From Bacteroidales bacterium (GTDB lineage Bacteria > Bacteroidota > Bacteroidia > Bacteroidales > UBA7960): a stretch of 29,181 nt of DNA. Below the pieces are notes generated by a model. The model was not told the DNA's origin and did not search any database. It saw only the letters and a program-made list of their open reading frames with translations. Positions within the stretch are counted from its first letter, which is position 1. Every line of letters starts with the position of its first letter. Shown here piece by piece: positions 7,012 through 15,254 of the stretch. A program made the translations under genes and the position numbers. The stretch lies in contig DMJL01000092.1 of NCBI GenBank assembly GCA_003451785.1, positions 1 to 29,181 on the forward strand. The letters are read 5' to 3'.

Positions 7012-7554
7012 ATGGAAGAATCAGGATTCGCAACCAAGAAGAGTAGGTTAACCACAGCACTTACCAATGGTCTATTAGTTGGATTTGCAATTATTGTGCT
7101 TTTTGTTGTTTTTTATCTTCTCAACGACCCTGCAAACCAGATAATTAACTATCTGAACTTTGCCATAATGCTTGCAGGCATAATTTTTTCTACCATCGTG
7201 TGGCGCAATGATGGTCTTGGCGGCTACATAACCTACGGTCAGGCAGTAGGTATTGGCTCCCTTACTATGGTTTTTGCCGCATTGGTAAATGCAATATTTT
7301 TATTCATATTCCTTCAGTTTATAGCACCAGATGCAAAACAGATGTTTTTGGCGGCTGCCGAAGAACAAACGCTCAGAAGAACTCCGGAAATCTCGGATGA
7401 CCAATTAGACGCTATGTTGGCATTGACTGAGAGGATGTTCACACCAGTTATACTTGGTATTTCAACATTCTTCTCAGTTGCTGGAATTGGGCTAATTTTT
7501 TCGTTGATCACTTCTGCTTTCTTAAAGAAAAAGAATCCCGATCCATTTGCTTAG
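7012..7554 (+). CDS. DUF4199-type integral membrane protein
   Basis: A 180-residue protein with four predicted transmembrane helices at about 15-37, 44-64, 77-104 and 144-170, separated by a hydrophilic loop (about 105-143, EEQTLRRTPEISDDQLDAML). The layout and the GGYITYGQA segment before helix 3 fit the DUF4199 family, which is widespread in Bacteroidota and has no established function. The C-terminus KKKNPDPFA is basic and probably cytoplasmic. The gene has its own candidate promoter and is followed by hairpins rather than by a close neighbour, so it seems monocistronic. Family assignment is from memory of the pattern. Confidence 0.75.
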   Translation: MEESGFATKKSRLTTALTNGLLVGFAIIVLFVVFYLLNDPANQIINYLNFAIMLAGIIFSTIVWRNDGLGGYITYGQAVGIGSLTMVFAALVNAIFLFIFLQFIAPDAKQMFLAAAEEQTLRRTPEISDDQLDAMLALTERMFTPVILGISTFFSVAGIGLIFSLITSAFLKKKNPDPFA

Positions 7555-7566
7555 CAAGGGACTAGC

Positions 7567-7594
7567 ATATCCCATGTTTTCAGCCATGGGATAT
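7567..7594 (+). terminator. Hairpin after the DUF4199 gene
   Basis: ATATCCCATG and CATGGGATAT form a perfect 10-base stem around an 8-base loop, 12 bases after the stop codon. A proper T-run is lacking (only TTTGG follows), so it may act as a 3' stabiliser or be part of the hairpin array continuing to 7857. Confidence 0.45.
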
Positions 7595-7606
7595 TTGGTA
7601 ATGGAC

Positions 7607-7857
7607 AATTCCTCGCTGGGAGGAATTTGCAATGCTCTCATTTTTTCAAGGCTATAGCCCGTTTTTCTTTTTTCATTCTTCCCCTGACCTAAAGGTCGGG
7701 GTTACTAAATGATTATGTAACCCCATAGGGGTGTAATGTTCATAGAAAAATATCACCAACGACCCTACAAACCCAGTAGGGTGAAATAGAGGATTAATTT
7801 TGCGGAATTACAAATTCAGCAAAAAAATTCATAGCCCACGGTTTCAACTGTGGGCTA
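7607..7857. repeat. Array of alternating hairpins between DUF4199 and typA
   Basis: Several stems follow one another. AATTCCTC/GAGGAATT spans 7607-7627. CCCTGACCT/AGGTCGGGG spans 7682-7701. GGGGTTAC/GTAACCCC (7698-7724) competes with the stems on both sides. CCCC ATA GGGG spans 7721-7731. ACCCTAC/GTAGGGT spans 7762-7782. TAGCCCACGG/CTGTGGGCTA spans 7832-7857 with one G-T pair. This density of GC-rich stems in AT-rich intergenic DNA resembles REP-like or RAYT-associated repeats of Bacteroidota; copy number elsewhere in the genome is unknown. Confidence 0.6.
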
Positions 7858-7922
7858 GCTTCCAATATTTTAGACTGAATCAACTCTAATTATCCAAACT
7901 GCAAAATCACGAGGAAAAAGGG

Positions 7923-7930
7923 TAATTTTG
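7923..7930 (+). promoter_or_regulatory. Candidate -7 element of typA
   Basis: TAATTTTG matches TAnnTTTG and lies 18 bases before the typA ATG, implying a leader of only about a dozen bases. No -33 TTG lies at the usual distance, so support is moderate. Confidence 0.4.
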
Positions 7931-7948
7931 CATCCTAAAAAAATCTAA

Positions 7949-9754
7949 ATGACTGAAATCAGAAACATTGCTATAATTGCCCATGTTGACCATGGCAAAA
8001 CCACTTTGGTTGACAGAATTTTGCACCAAGTAAAACTTTTCAGAGATAATCAAAACGCAGGTGAACTGATTTTGGATAGCAACGACTTGGAGCGCGAAAG
8101 GGGAATTACCATTTTGGCAAAAAACTGCTCTGTAAGGTATCGCGATACGAAAATTAATATAATTGACACTCCCGGACACTCCGATTTTGGCGGAGAAGTA
8201 GAAAGGGTGCTGAATATGGCCGATGGTGTTCTGCTTATTGTAGATGCTTTTGAAGGCCCCATGCCGCAAACGAGATTTGTATTGGAAAAGGCACTGCAAC
8301 TCCACAAAAAGCCTATTGTGGTAGTCAATAAAGTGGATAAACCCAATTGCCAACCAAGTATAGTGCAGGAGAAGGTTTTTGACCTCATGTTTAGTCTTAA
8401 TGCTACAGAAGATCAGCTCAATTTTCCAACCGTTTTTGGCTCGGCAAAAGCAGGATGGATGTCTGAAAATTGGGAAAACGAAACATCCGACATCTCGTAC
8501 CTTCTGGATGTGATTTTGGAACACATTTCTGCAGCCAAACCCCTTGATGGCACAACCCAAATGCAGATAACTTCACTCGACTATAGCTCCTATCTGGGAA
8601 GGATTGCCGTGGGGCGTCTAACGCGAGGTTTACTGCTGCCCAACCAAATTGTCTCGCTTGTAAAACGCGATGGTACTATAAAAAAATCCCGAATCAAGGA
8701 ATTGTATGTATTTGAGGGTCTTGGTAAAGAAAAGGTTAAAACAGAAGTAGTGGCAGGAGAAATTTGCGCAGTTTTGGGCGTTGATGATTTTGAAATTGGC
8801 GACACCATAGCCGATGCCGAAAATCCTGAAGCCATGGAACCTATTGCCATTGATGAGCCAACAATGAGCATGTTGTTTACCATAAATAATTCTCCATTTT
8901 TTGGCAACGATGGAAAATATGTAACCAGTAGGCATATCCGCGATAGACTATTTAAGGAAACTGAGAAAAACCTTGCTCTAAAGGTAGAAGAATCGGAGAG
9001 TGCCGATTCATTGATAGTTTACGGGCGCGGGATATTGCATCTCTCTATTCTAATAGAAACTATGCGTCGCGAAGGTTTTGAGCTGCAAGTTGGTCAACCA
9101 AAAATTATTGTAAAGGAAATTGATGGTAAAAAACTCGAGCCTGTAGAATACCTTACAGTAAATGTTCCCGAACCCTTCAGTGGTAAGGTTATCGAATTGG
9201 CATCGCAACGCAAGGGCAAGTTGATTTCTATGGAACATAGAGGCGACCGGTTGTTTCTGGAGTTCGAAATACCATCGCGCGGACTTATCGGACTTCGCAA
9301 TAATATGCTTACCCTAAGCGAAGGTGAAGCCATTATGGCTCACAGGCTCAAAGGATTCGAAGAATTTTCGGGCGAAATTTCTATACGACGCAACGGCCCC
9401 ATCATAGCAATGGAGACAGGTACTGCATTTGCTTATTCCATAGACAAACTTCAAGATAGGGGTAAATTCTTTATCGAACCCGGCGAAGAGATTTATGCAG
9501 GACAAGTTGTGGGCGAAAACAATCGTCATGAGGATATGGTAGTAAATCTCATAAAATCCAAAAAGCTTACCAACTTTCGTGCATCTGGCTCTGACGATAA
9601 AATGATAATTGCACCTGCAATAAAATTTTCGATGGAAGAAGCCTTGGAATATATCCGAGAAGATGAGTATGTGGAATTTACGCCCAAGCATATCCGAATG
9701 CGGAAAATTATTTTGGACGAGAACGAACGCAAAAGGATAAAGAAGAGCAATTAA
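7949..9754 (+). CDS. typA: Translational GTPase TypA/BipA
   Basis: A ribosome-binding GTPase of 601 residues, the normal family length. It helps assembly of the large ribosomal subunit and translation under stress and cold. The G1 motif AHVDHGKTT lies at residues 11-19, the switch I region near ERERGITILAKN, G3 as DTPGH and G4 as NKVDK. Elongation-factor-like domains II, III and V follow (for example FSGKVIELASQRKGKLISME), then the C-terminal domain specific to this family (DKMIIAPAIKFSMEEALEYI). The basic tail RKIILDENERKRIKKSN fits ribosome contact. The next gene starts 12 bases after the stop, so typA probably heads an operon with a glycosyltransferase and miaA. Confidence 0.97.
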   Translation: MTEIRNIAIIAHVDHGKTTLVDRILHQVKLFRDNQNAGELILDSNDLERERGITILAKNCSVRYRDTKINIIDTPGHSDFGGEVERVLNMADGVLLIVDAFEGPMPQTRFVLEKALQLHKKPIVVVNKVDKPNCQPSIVQEKVFDLMFSLNATEDQLNFPTVFGSAKAGWMSENWENETSDISYLLDVILEHISAAKPLDGTTQMQITSLDYSSYLGRIAVGRLTRGLLLPNQIVSLVKRDGTIKKSRIKELYVFEGLGKEKVKTEVVAGEICAVLGVDDFEIGDTIADAENPEAMEPIAIDEPTMSMLFTINNSPFFGNDGKYVTSRHIRDRLFKETEKNLALKVEESESADSLIVYGRGILHLSILIETMRREGFELQVGQPKIIVKEIDGKKLEPVEYLTVNVPEPFSGKVIELASQRKGKLISMEHRGDRLFLEFEIPSRGLIGLRNNMLTLSEGEAIMAHRLKGFEEFSGEISIRRNGPIIAMETGTAFAYSIDKLQDRGKFFIEPGEEIYAGQVVGENNRHEDMVVNLIKSKKLTNFRASGSDDKMIIAPAIKFSMEEALEYIREDEYVEFTPKHIRMRKIILDENERKRIKKSN

Positions 9755-9766
9755 CGAGTTTTGCCT

Positions 9767-11011
9767 ATGCAGGAGTCCCCTACCCTACACATAGCCTTAC
9801 CGGCATTGAACGAATGGGAAACCCTTCCTGCCACGCTCGATTGTATTGCAAAGCAAACTTATTCAAAGATACAAACCTGGATTTGTGTAAATCAGCCCGA
9901 TAGTTGGTGGAACGAATCCGATAAAATAGAAGTTTGCCGAAACAATCAAAAGACCCTTGCATTTCTTGCCCAATGGAAGAAATCGCACCTACACATCATA
10001 GATAGGGCAAGCCATGGGCTTGGTTGGATCGGTAAATCGCACGGAGTGGGTCAGGCTCGGAAAACTATCATGGATGCCATAGCATCACAAGTCGGCGAGA
10101 GTGATATCATTGTGAGTTTGGATGCCGATACTCGGTTTGGCTCAGGTTATTTGGAGTCGGTGTATGCAATTTTTAGTGCCTACCCAAAGGCATTGGCTCT
10201 CTCCAATCCTTATTATCATCAGCTTACAGGCGATGAAGTGCTCGATCGCGCCATGCTCCGCTACGAAATTTACATGAGGTATTATGCCATCAACATGTGG
10301 CGTATTTCGTCACCCTATTGTTTCACGGCATTGGGATCGGCAATTGCTATTCCGATTTGGGCTTATAAAAAAGTAGGGGGGCTGACTGCAAAAAAAAGTG
10401 GGGAAGATTTTTATTTTCTCCAAAAAATACGAAAAGCTGGTTGGATTGCCCAACATAATCAGGAAGTTGTATGGCCTGCTACTCGGTATTCCGACAGGGT
10501 GTATTTTGGCACGGGTCCAGCTCTTATCAAAGGTAGTATGGGTATCTGGAATAGCTACCCTATTTATGATTACAAGCTGTTCGATACGGTAGGAAAAACC
10601 TACGATTTGTTTGCAGAATTGTTTCATCGGGAATTGGAAACGCCCATGAGTGCATTTTTGAATGCCCAATTTGGAGAAAAAGACATATTTGCTCCATTGA
10701 GAGCGAACTACAAAGACCCCAAAAAGTTTATAGATGCCTGCCATTATAAAATTGATGGATTGCGGGTTTTGCAGTTTTTGAAACACCACCAGGGATTGGA
10801 GCCACATTCAGATGAAGAAAACCTTATGATATTTTTAAGCTTGTTTTATGCCGATTTTTTTGACACATGGGAAAATTACAAAGTGCGGCAGTTTAGTTTT
10901 GTATCTTCGCCTATAGCATTGCTCAACAGTATTCGCGATTTTCTATTTGAACAGGAATCACGCTTACAACAATTAGACCTACACGAAGCAATCACACCGA
11001 AAGTGAATTAG
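9767..11011 (+). CDS. Family 2 glycosyltransferase (soluble)
   Basis: A 414-residue protein starting at ATG 9767; a TTG two codons earlier (9761) is a less likely start. The N-terminus LHIALPALNEWETLPATLDC is the usual GT-A nucleotide-sugar entry strand. The metal-binding DxD motif is Asp119-Ala-Asp121 in IIVSLDADTRFG, and the catalytic-base region is GEDFYFLQKI with Glu213-Asp214. No transmembrane segment or signal peptide is evident, so it acts in the cytoplasm or at the membrane face. The donor and acceptor cannot be predicted. The C-terminal part (about 280-414) is a family-specific helical extension. It is 12 bases after typA and 21 bases before miaA, an odd partner for two translation genes. 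Confidence 0.82.
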   Translation: MQESPTLHIALPALNEWETLPATLDCIAKQTYSKIQTWICVNQPDSWWNESDKIEVCRNNQKTLAFLAQWKKSHLHIIDRASHGLGWIGKSHGVGQARKTIMDAIASQVGESDIIVSLDADTRFGSGYLESVYAIFSAYPKALALSNPYYHQLTGDEVLDRAMLRYEIYMRYYAINMWRISSPYCFTALGSAIAIPIWAYKKVGGLTAKKSGEDFYFLQKIRKAGWIAQHNQEVVWPATRYSDRVYFGTGPALIKGSMGIWNSYPIYDYKLFDTVGKTYDLFAELFHRELETPMSAFLNAQFGEKDIFAPLRANYKDPKKFIDACHYKIDGLRVLQFLKHHQGLEPHSDEENLMIFLSLFYADFFDTWENYKVRQFSFVSSPIALLNSIRDFLFEQESRLQQLDLHEAITPKVN

Positions 11012-11032
11012 AGCTTTTTAAAATTCCGTACA

Positions 11033-11956
11033 ATGATTGCACCCCCAAAGAAGAAACTCATAGTGCTCACCGGACCAACGGCAACCGGTAAAACGCGATT
11101 AGCGGCCTGTGTAGCTGCAAAGTGTAATGGTGAAATCATCAGTGCCGACTCCCGGCAGGTGTATCGCGGTATGGATATTGGCTCAGGCAAAGATTTGGGC
11201 GACTATCGGGTTGGGGACACAAATATTCCTTATCATCTGGTGAATATAGCCAATCCAGGATATGAATATAATGTGTTTGAGTTTCAACAAGTCTTCAAAC
11301 TCGCATTTAGCGACATCGAAAAACGAAAAAAACAAGCCATTCTTAGTGGTGGCACAGGTTTATACATCGAAGCCGTGCTGAATGCTTATCGTTTTAAAAA
11401 AGCCGACTACAACCAATCTCTGAGAGAAGAATTGCAATTACTCTCCAATGATGAATTGGAGGAAAAGCTTTCTAGCCTAAGAACGATGCACAATTCCACC
11501 GACACCACCGATAGGCTTCGGCTTATTCGTGCAATAGAAATAGAAATGGCTGAAAATGACGCCATCAGCAGTTTTCCAAAGTTTTCGCCAATAGTATTTG
11601 CAATACACTACGAACGAGAAGTATTGCGCAACAGAATCACCGAAAGGCTACAACATAGGCTTCAAAACGGGATGATTGAAGAAATAAGTACGCTATTGGG
11701 CAAAAACTTACAACCCGAACAACTTGCATTCTACGGACTCGAATACAGGATAGTAACTCAGTATGTTACCGGCGAAATCAGCTACAAACAAATGTTCGAA
11801 ACCCTAAATATTGCTATTCACCAATTTGCGAAGCGGCAAATGACTTGGTTTAGACGCATGGAGCGGAATGGAACTACAATACATTGGATAGACGGCAATA
11901 TGCCCATGGATGAAAAAGTTGATATGGTCTTAGCAAAAACCAAACAAAGCCCTTGA
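11033..11956 (+). CDS. miaA: tRNA dimethylallyltransferase
   Basis: Transfers a dimethylallyl group from DMAPP to N6 of adenosine 37 in tRNAs reading codons that begin with U, which stabilises codon-anticodon pairing. The 307 residues match the family. The P-loop GPTATGKT is at residues 14-21, followed by the substrate-binding SADSRQVYRGMDIGSGK and LSGGTGLYIEAVL segments. Near the C-terminus QFAKRQMTWFRR is the conserved RQ-TWFR motif that contacts tRNA. It lies 21 bases after the glycosyltransferase gene and is probably the last gene of the typA operon. It converges on the response regulator gene. Confidence 0.96.
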   Translation: MIAPPKKKLIVLTGPTATGKTRLAACVAAKCNGEIISADSRQVYRGMDIGSGKDLGDYRVGDTNIPYHLVNIANPGYEYNVFEFQQVFKLAFSDIEKRKKQAILSGGTGLYIEAVLNAYRFKKADYNQSLREELQLLSNDELEEKLSSLRTMHNSTDTTDRLRLIRAIEIEMAENDAISSFPKFSPIVFAIHYEREVLRNRITERLQHRLQNGMIEEISTLLGKNLQPEQLAFYGLEYRIVTQYVTGEISYKQMFETLNIAIHQFAKRQMTWFRRMERNGTTIHWIDGNMPMDEKVDMVLAKTKQSP

Positions 11957-12063
11957 GAAGATGATTCGGGGATATTTGCCATTGTATCTGGTTGATGCAG
12001 TTTTGAATTGTAGTGGTCTGCTTATCAATATTGTAGTCAAAATTTCCAATCCCGCTATAAAGA

Positions 12064-12154
12064 GATCCTTCCCTTTGGTCAGGATGACAAAATGCCAATC
12101 GAGAATCATCATGCTTAACAAAGTACCTGCTCTGAACAAAGCGTTCAGCACGAC
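12064..12154 (-). repeat. Two tandem units resembling GTCATCCTGA-type intergenic repeats
   Basis: Read on the minus strand, unit A starts at 12154 with GTCGTGCTGAACGC and contains the hairpin CTGAAC/GTTCAG (12132-12148). Unit B starts at 12088 with GTCATCCTGACCAAAGGG and ends in GGATC, with a 5-base ATCCT/AGGAT stem (12065-12085). Both begin GTCnTnCTGA and lie 66 bases apart. Repeats of this look are scattered through many bacterial genomes. Sitting between convergent genes, they may also end transcription. Confidence 0.5.
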
Positions 12155-12174
12155 AGATGGCTAAGCCTAAATTG

Positions 12175-13584
12175 TCAATTTCTGGGAATTTCAAACTTTT
12201 CCATTCTGTCGTGCAACAGAACCCTTGAAATACCCAAAAGTTTGGCAGCTTTGACCTGATTTTTTCCTGTTTTGTTTAATGCCCACACAATCAAATCTTT
12301 TTCTACATCTCGGGCAACCAATTGGAAAATCTCTCCTTCCCGTTTCATAATTTCCGACGAAAGGTAAAAATCCAATCTGTTCTGTTGCGAAGTTATCGGA
12401 GTAGCTGATGGTTCCAATTCGTTGGTAAGCAGTTCTTTGGTGATTACGCTGCCTTTGGCTAAGATGATTGCTCTTTTAATAGTGTTTTCCAATTGTCTGA
12501 TATTGCCTGGCCATGCATATTCCATCATTTTTTCCATTGCTTCTGGATTGATGCTTAGTGTAGTAGCCTTTTCGGGACCTGCGTGCTTTTGCAAAAAGTG
12601 CATTGCAAGAGTTGGAATATCATCCTTTCTGAGCCTCAAGGGTGGCAATGCAATGGTTACCACACGAATGCGATAAAACAGGTCTTCCCTGAATTCCTTT
12701 TTTAAAATTAAATTTTCTAAGTTGCAGTTGGTGGCTGTTATGATTCGCACATTAGCAAATTGGGTCTTGGTACTTCCTAATCGCTCGTAACTACCTTCTT
12801 GAAGCATCCTCAGCAACTTGGCTTGCAGAGGCAAACTCATATCCCCTATTTCGTCTAAAAATAGGGAGCCTCCATGGGCCTCTTCAAACTTACCGGGTTT
12901 CTCTTTATTAGCTCCCGTAAAAGCTCCTTTTTCGTACCCAAACAGTTCGCTCTCCAAGAGGGTTTCGGGAATGGCGGCACAATTGATGGCAATAAATGGT
13001 TTTGATGCTCTGTCGCTATAGGTGTGAATGGCTTTTGCAACCAATTCCTTGCCAGTTCCACTCTCGCCGGTTACTAAAATGCTTGCATCACTGGCTGCAA
13101 CCTTTCCGATAAGCTTAAAGACTTCCTTTATTGCCGGACTGTCGCCAATTAGCCTTTCGTCTGATGATACTTTTTGGTTAGATTTTTTTGCGGGCAGTGT
13201 ATATGGCTCAGATGTTTGAGGCTTCGAAGATTTGAGTGCCTCCTCTATAAGCGAAAATAAATGGGGAATCTCAAAAGGCTTTTCAACATAATCGAAAGCT
13301 CCATGCTTCATTGCTTTTATGACCCTATCGCTCGATCCATAGGCGGTAACCATTATCACGGGAACATCTCTGTTTTGGGCTTTTAAGTCCTTTAGGAGTT
13401 CTAACCCGCTTTTGCCCGGCATTTCAATATCTACGATTGCCAAATCGGGTTGTACCTCACTAAATGCAAGCATTCCCGAATCATAGTTTTCGGCTTCGAA
13501 CATAATATATGGCAAACCCGAAAACAATTTCCTAAAAGAATACCTCACGCTCTTCTCGTCGTCCACTACCAATATTTTGTGCAT
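12175..13584 (-). CDS. Sigma-54-dependent response regulator, NtrC family
   Basis: A 469-residue activator starting at ATG 13584; a TTG three codons upstream touches the stop of the kinase gene. Domains in order are a receiver domain (about 1-118), an AAA+ ATPase (about 145-380) and a Fis-type helix-turn-helix. The receiver has acidic pocket D8/D9, phospho-acceptor Asp52 in AIVDIEMPG, Thr80 and Lys102. The ATPase has Walker A GESGTGKE at 173-180, the sigma-54 contact loop GAFTGA at 220-225 and Walker B LFLDEIGD at 241-248. The HTH is near the C-terminus (NQVKAAKLLGISRVLLHDRM). All elements of an active bacterial enhancer-binding protein are present, so it should drive sigma-54 promoters when phosphorylated. 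Its kinase partner lies 9 bases upstream. Target genes are unknown. Confidence 0.95.
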   Translation of the reverse strand: MHKILVVDDEKSVRYSFRKLFSGLPYIMFEAENYDSGMLAFSEVQPDLAIVDIEMPGKSGLELLKDLKAQNRDVPVIMVTAYGSSDRVIKAMKHGAFDYVEKPFEIPHLFSLIEEALKSSKPQTSEPYTLPAKKSNQKVSSDERLIGDSPAIKEVFKLIGKVAASDASILVTGESGTGKELVAKAIHTYSDRASKPFIAINCAAIPETLLESELFGYEKGAFTGANKEKPGKFEEAHGGSLFLDEIGDMSLPLQAKLLRMLQEGSYERLGSTKTQFANVRIITATNCNLENLILKKEFREDLFYRIRVVTIALPPLRLRKDDIPTLAMHFLQKHAGPEKATTLSINPEAMEKMMEYAWPGNIRQLENTIKRAIILAKGSVITKELLTNELEPSATPITSQQNRLDFYLSSEIMKREGEIFQLVARDVEKDLIVWALNKTGKNQVKAAKLLGISRVLLHDRMEKFEIPRN

Positions 13585-13593
13585 GGCTATCAA

Positions 13594-15105
13594 TTATGTT
13601 TCGTTTACAATTGGCAGGTATAATGTAAAAATAGCACCTGCAGCGTTGGGTTTATTTGTGGCATCTATCCACCCTTTGTGCATCAATGCAATGTTTTGGG
13701 AAATGGAAAGCCCCAGACCTATTCCTTGCTCTTTTCCTTTCACAAAAGGCTCGAATAAGTGCTGCATTACCTTTTCGGGAATACCTGGTCCTGTATCTTC
13801 TATATCAATTGCAAGGTAATTTTCTGAATCAGATTGTTGATCTGGTCTTTGCAGCGATGCTTTTCTAAAGGATACATTAATATTACCTCCTTTAGGCATT
13901 ATTTCTATTGCATTGATTATCAAATTCATAAAAATCTGTTTTAAATGACTGGCATCTGCCGGAGTTTTTATTTGGCCTAATTCATTTTTAAAGTTATACT
14001 CAATTTGACTTTTCTTCAATTTGGGTTTCACTAATTGAATCACTTCAGAAAGCAATTCAGCAGGATCTATTGGTATAAGTGCAGGCTCAGCCGGTCGGGC
14101 AAATTTCAGGAAGTTGCGTATGAATGCCTCCATGCGGTCAATCTCTTTGGATATGATATCCAGATCTTGCGAAGTACCTTCGGGCAGTTGCCCATCTTCG
14201 CGCATAGAGTAAACCAGCATTTTGATGGATGCCAACGGATTACGAATCTCATGTGCCAAAGTAGGTGCTACTTTGCCAAGCACAGCATACTTATTGGAAT
14301 ATTTCAATAGCTCTTGGTTTTTTTCCAAATCGGCTTGTGTTTGGTTGATGCGAGCAATGAGGCTGCTGACTCTTTTGCCCAAATCATCCAAATTGTCGAT
14401 ATTAGATACTTCTAATTTTTCTAACATAGTTCCACCCGATGCACTTCGCACTTGCAGTATAATTTGGTTGATGGGCTTTAAAAGCATTCTCGAAATAATC
14501 CATCCTATCAACAGCCCCCCAACAATGCCACCTATTCCCAAAGAGATCATGGTTCGAAAGATTATAACATTAGTACGGGCAATTTCTCGCTCAAAATCTC
14601 TCTCGGCAGTGATATTCAAGTTTATAAAGTTGCGACTTTTTTCCAGAATGGTACCAATAAGATTAGTAGCGGCAAATTCTATCATAGCATTGGCCTGCCT
14701 TATCTGACGAACCCTAACCTTGGCAGAAGCTGCTATTAAATTTTGGTTATAATTGGAAAATAAGGCAGAAATCTGCTGCACAATAAGTTGCTCTTCGTGT
14801 GTTGCAGCATTGAGCCTGGCCCTTTCCAAAAGAATTACAAACCGCGTTTCAAGCACTCGAATAGAATCGAGCCATTGTGGAGATTTATCCACCAAGTAAG
14901 TAAGCGTAAAACCTCTCATGCGTATCAACTCCATCTCCATCTCCTCGGCTACGCTCACCGTGCGGCGAGCAATATCAATCCTTTGCTCGTTAATTCTTTG
15001 CAGATTGTAAGTATATGCCGTTATCAGATAACCACCACCCATTACAAGGGCAATAATAAGGAGCATCCATACCAAAAGTTTGTAATTCAGAAATTGAACA
15101 TTCAT
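13594..15105 (-). CDS. Membrane sensor histidine kinase, NtrB-like
   Basis: I start at ATG 15105 (503 residues), which puts the first membrane helix directly at the N-terminus; ATG 15150 is an alternative adding 15 residues. Transmembrane helices lie at about 10-30 and 183-205. They flank an all-helical periplasmic sensor of about 150 residues that looks like a four-helix bundle, without a known ligand-binding motif. HAMP (about 203-255) and a short coiled coil follow. The dimerisation domain carries His285 in LAHEIRNPLASIK. The ATPase domain has the N box around NLIINAIE (394-401), G1 DTGPGIP (437-443) and G2 GIGLGL (461-466). It should phosphorylate the NtrC-type regulator encoded 9 bases downstream. 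A candidate promoter lies at 15228-15254. Confidence 0.93.
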   Translation of the reverse strand: MNVQFLNYKLLVWMLLIIALVMGGGYLITAYTYNLQRINEQRIDIARRTVSVAEEMEMELIRMRGFTLTYLVDKSPQWLDSIRVLETRFVILLERARLNAATHEEQLIVQQISALFSNYNQNLIAASAKVRVRQIRQANAMIEFAATNLIGTILEKSRNFINLNITAERDFEREIARTNVIIFRTMISLGIGGIVGGLLIGWIISRMLLKPINQIILQVRSASGGTMLEKLEVSNIDNLDDLGKRVSSLIARINQTQADLEKNQELLKYSNKYAVLGKVAPTLAHEIRNPLASIKMLVYSMREDGQLPEGTSQDLDIISKEIDRMEAFIRNFLKFARPAEPALIPIDPAELLSEVIQLVKPKLKKSQIEYNFKNELGQIKTPADASHLKQIFMNLIINAIEIMPKGGNINVSFRKASLQRPDQQSDSENYLAIDIEDTGPGIPEKVMQHLFEPFVKGKEQGIGLGLSISQNIALMHKGWIDATNKPNAAGAIFTLYLPIVNET

Positions 15106-15227
15106 CGGGGTGTTTTTTTCAATTTTGCAATGCAAGCTGGATTGTCGCATTCTTGTAGAAGACAGATAGCAATCTTTATGCCCTGATCCACAATTGCTAC
15201 AAAGGTCTTATAAAATAAATCATTGCA

Positions 15228-15254
15228 CAAATGTATGTTGGCTTTTCATTCCAA
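15228..15254 (-). promoter_or_regulatory. Candidate promoter of the two-component operon
   Basis: On the minus strand TACATTTG (15235-15228) matches the -7 consensus, and a TTG (15254-15252) lies 16 bases upstream, slightly closer than usual. The spacer holds an inverted repeat GTTGG/CCAAC (15237-15241 and 15251-15255) that could be an operator. The leader to ATG 15105 would be about 115 bases. Confidence 0.45.

Noticed and set aside
7682..7731. Possible riboswitch or CRISPR-like repeat in the hairpin array
   Set aside because: Stems differ in sequence and spacing, so it is no CRISPR, and no conserved riboswitch core is recognisable.
7907..8560. 217-codon minus-strand frame opposite typA
   Set aside because: Almost entirely antisense to the well-supported typA coding sequence; Cys/Phe/His-rich content typical of a shadow frame.
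10310..10807. 165-codon minus-strand frame inside the glycosyltransferase gene
   Set aside because: Antisense shadow of a gene with a clear DxD motif and family match.
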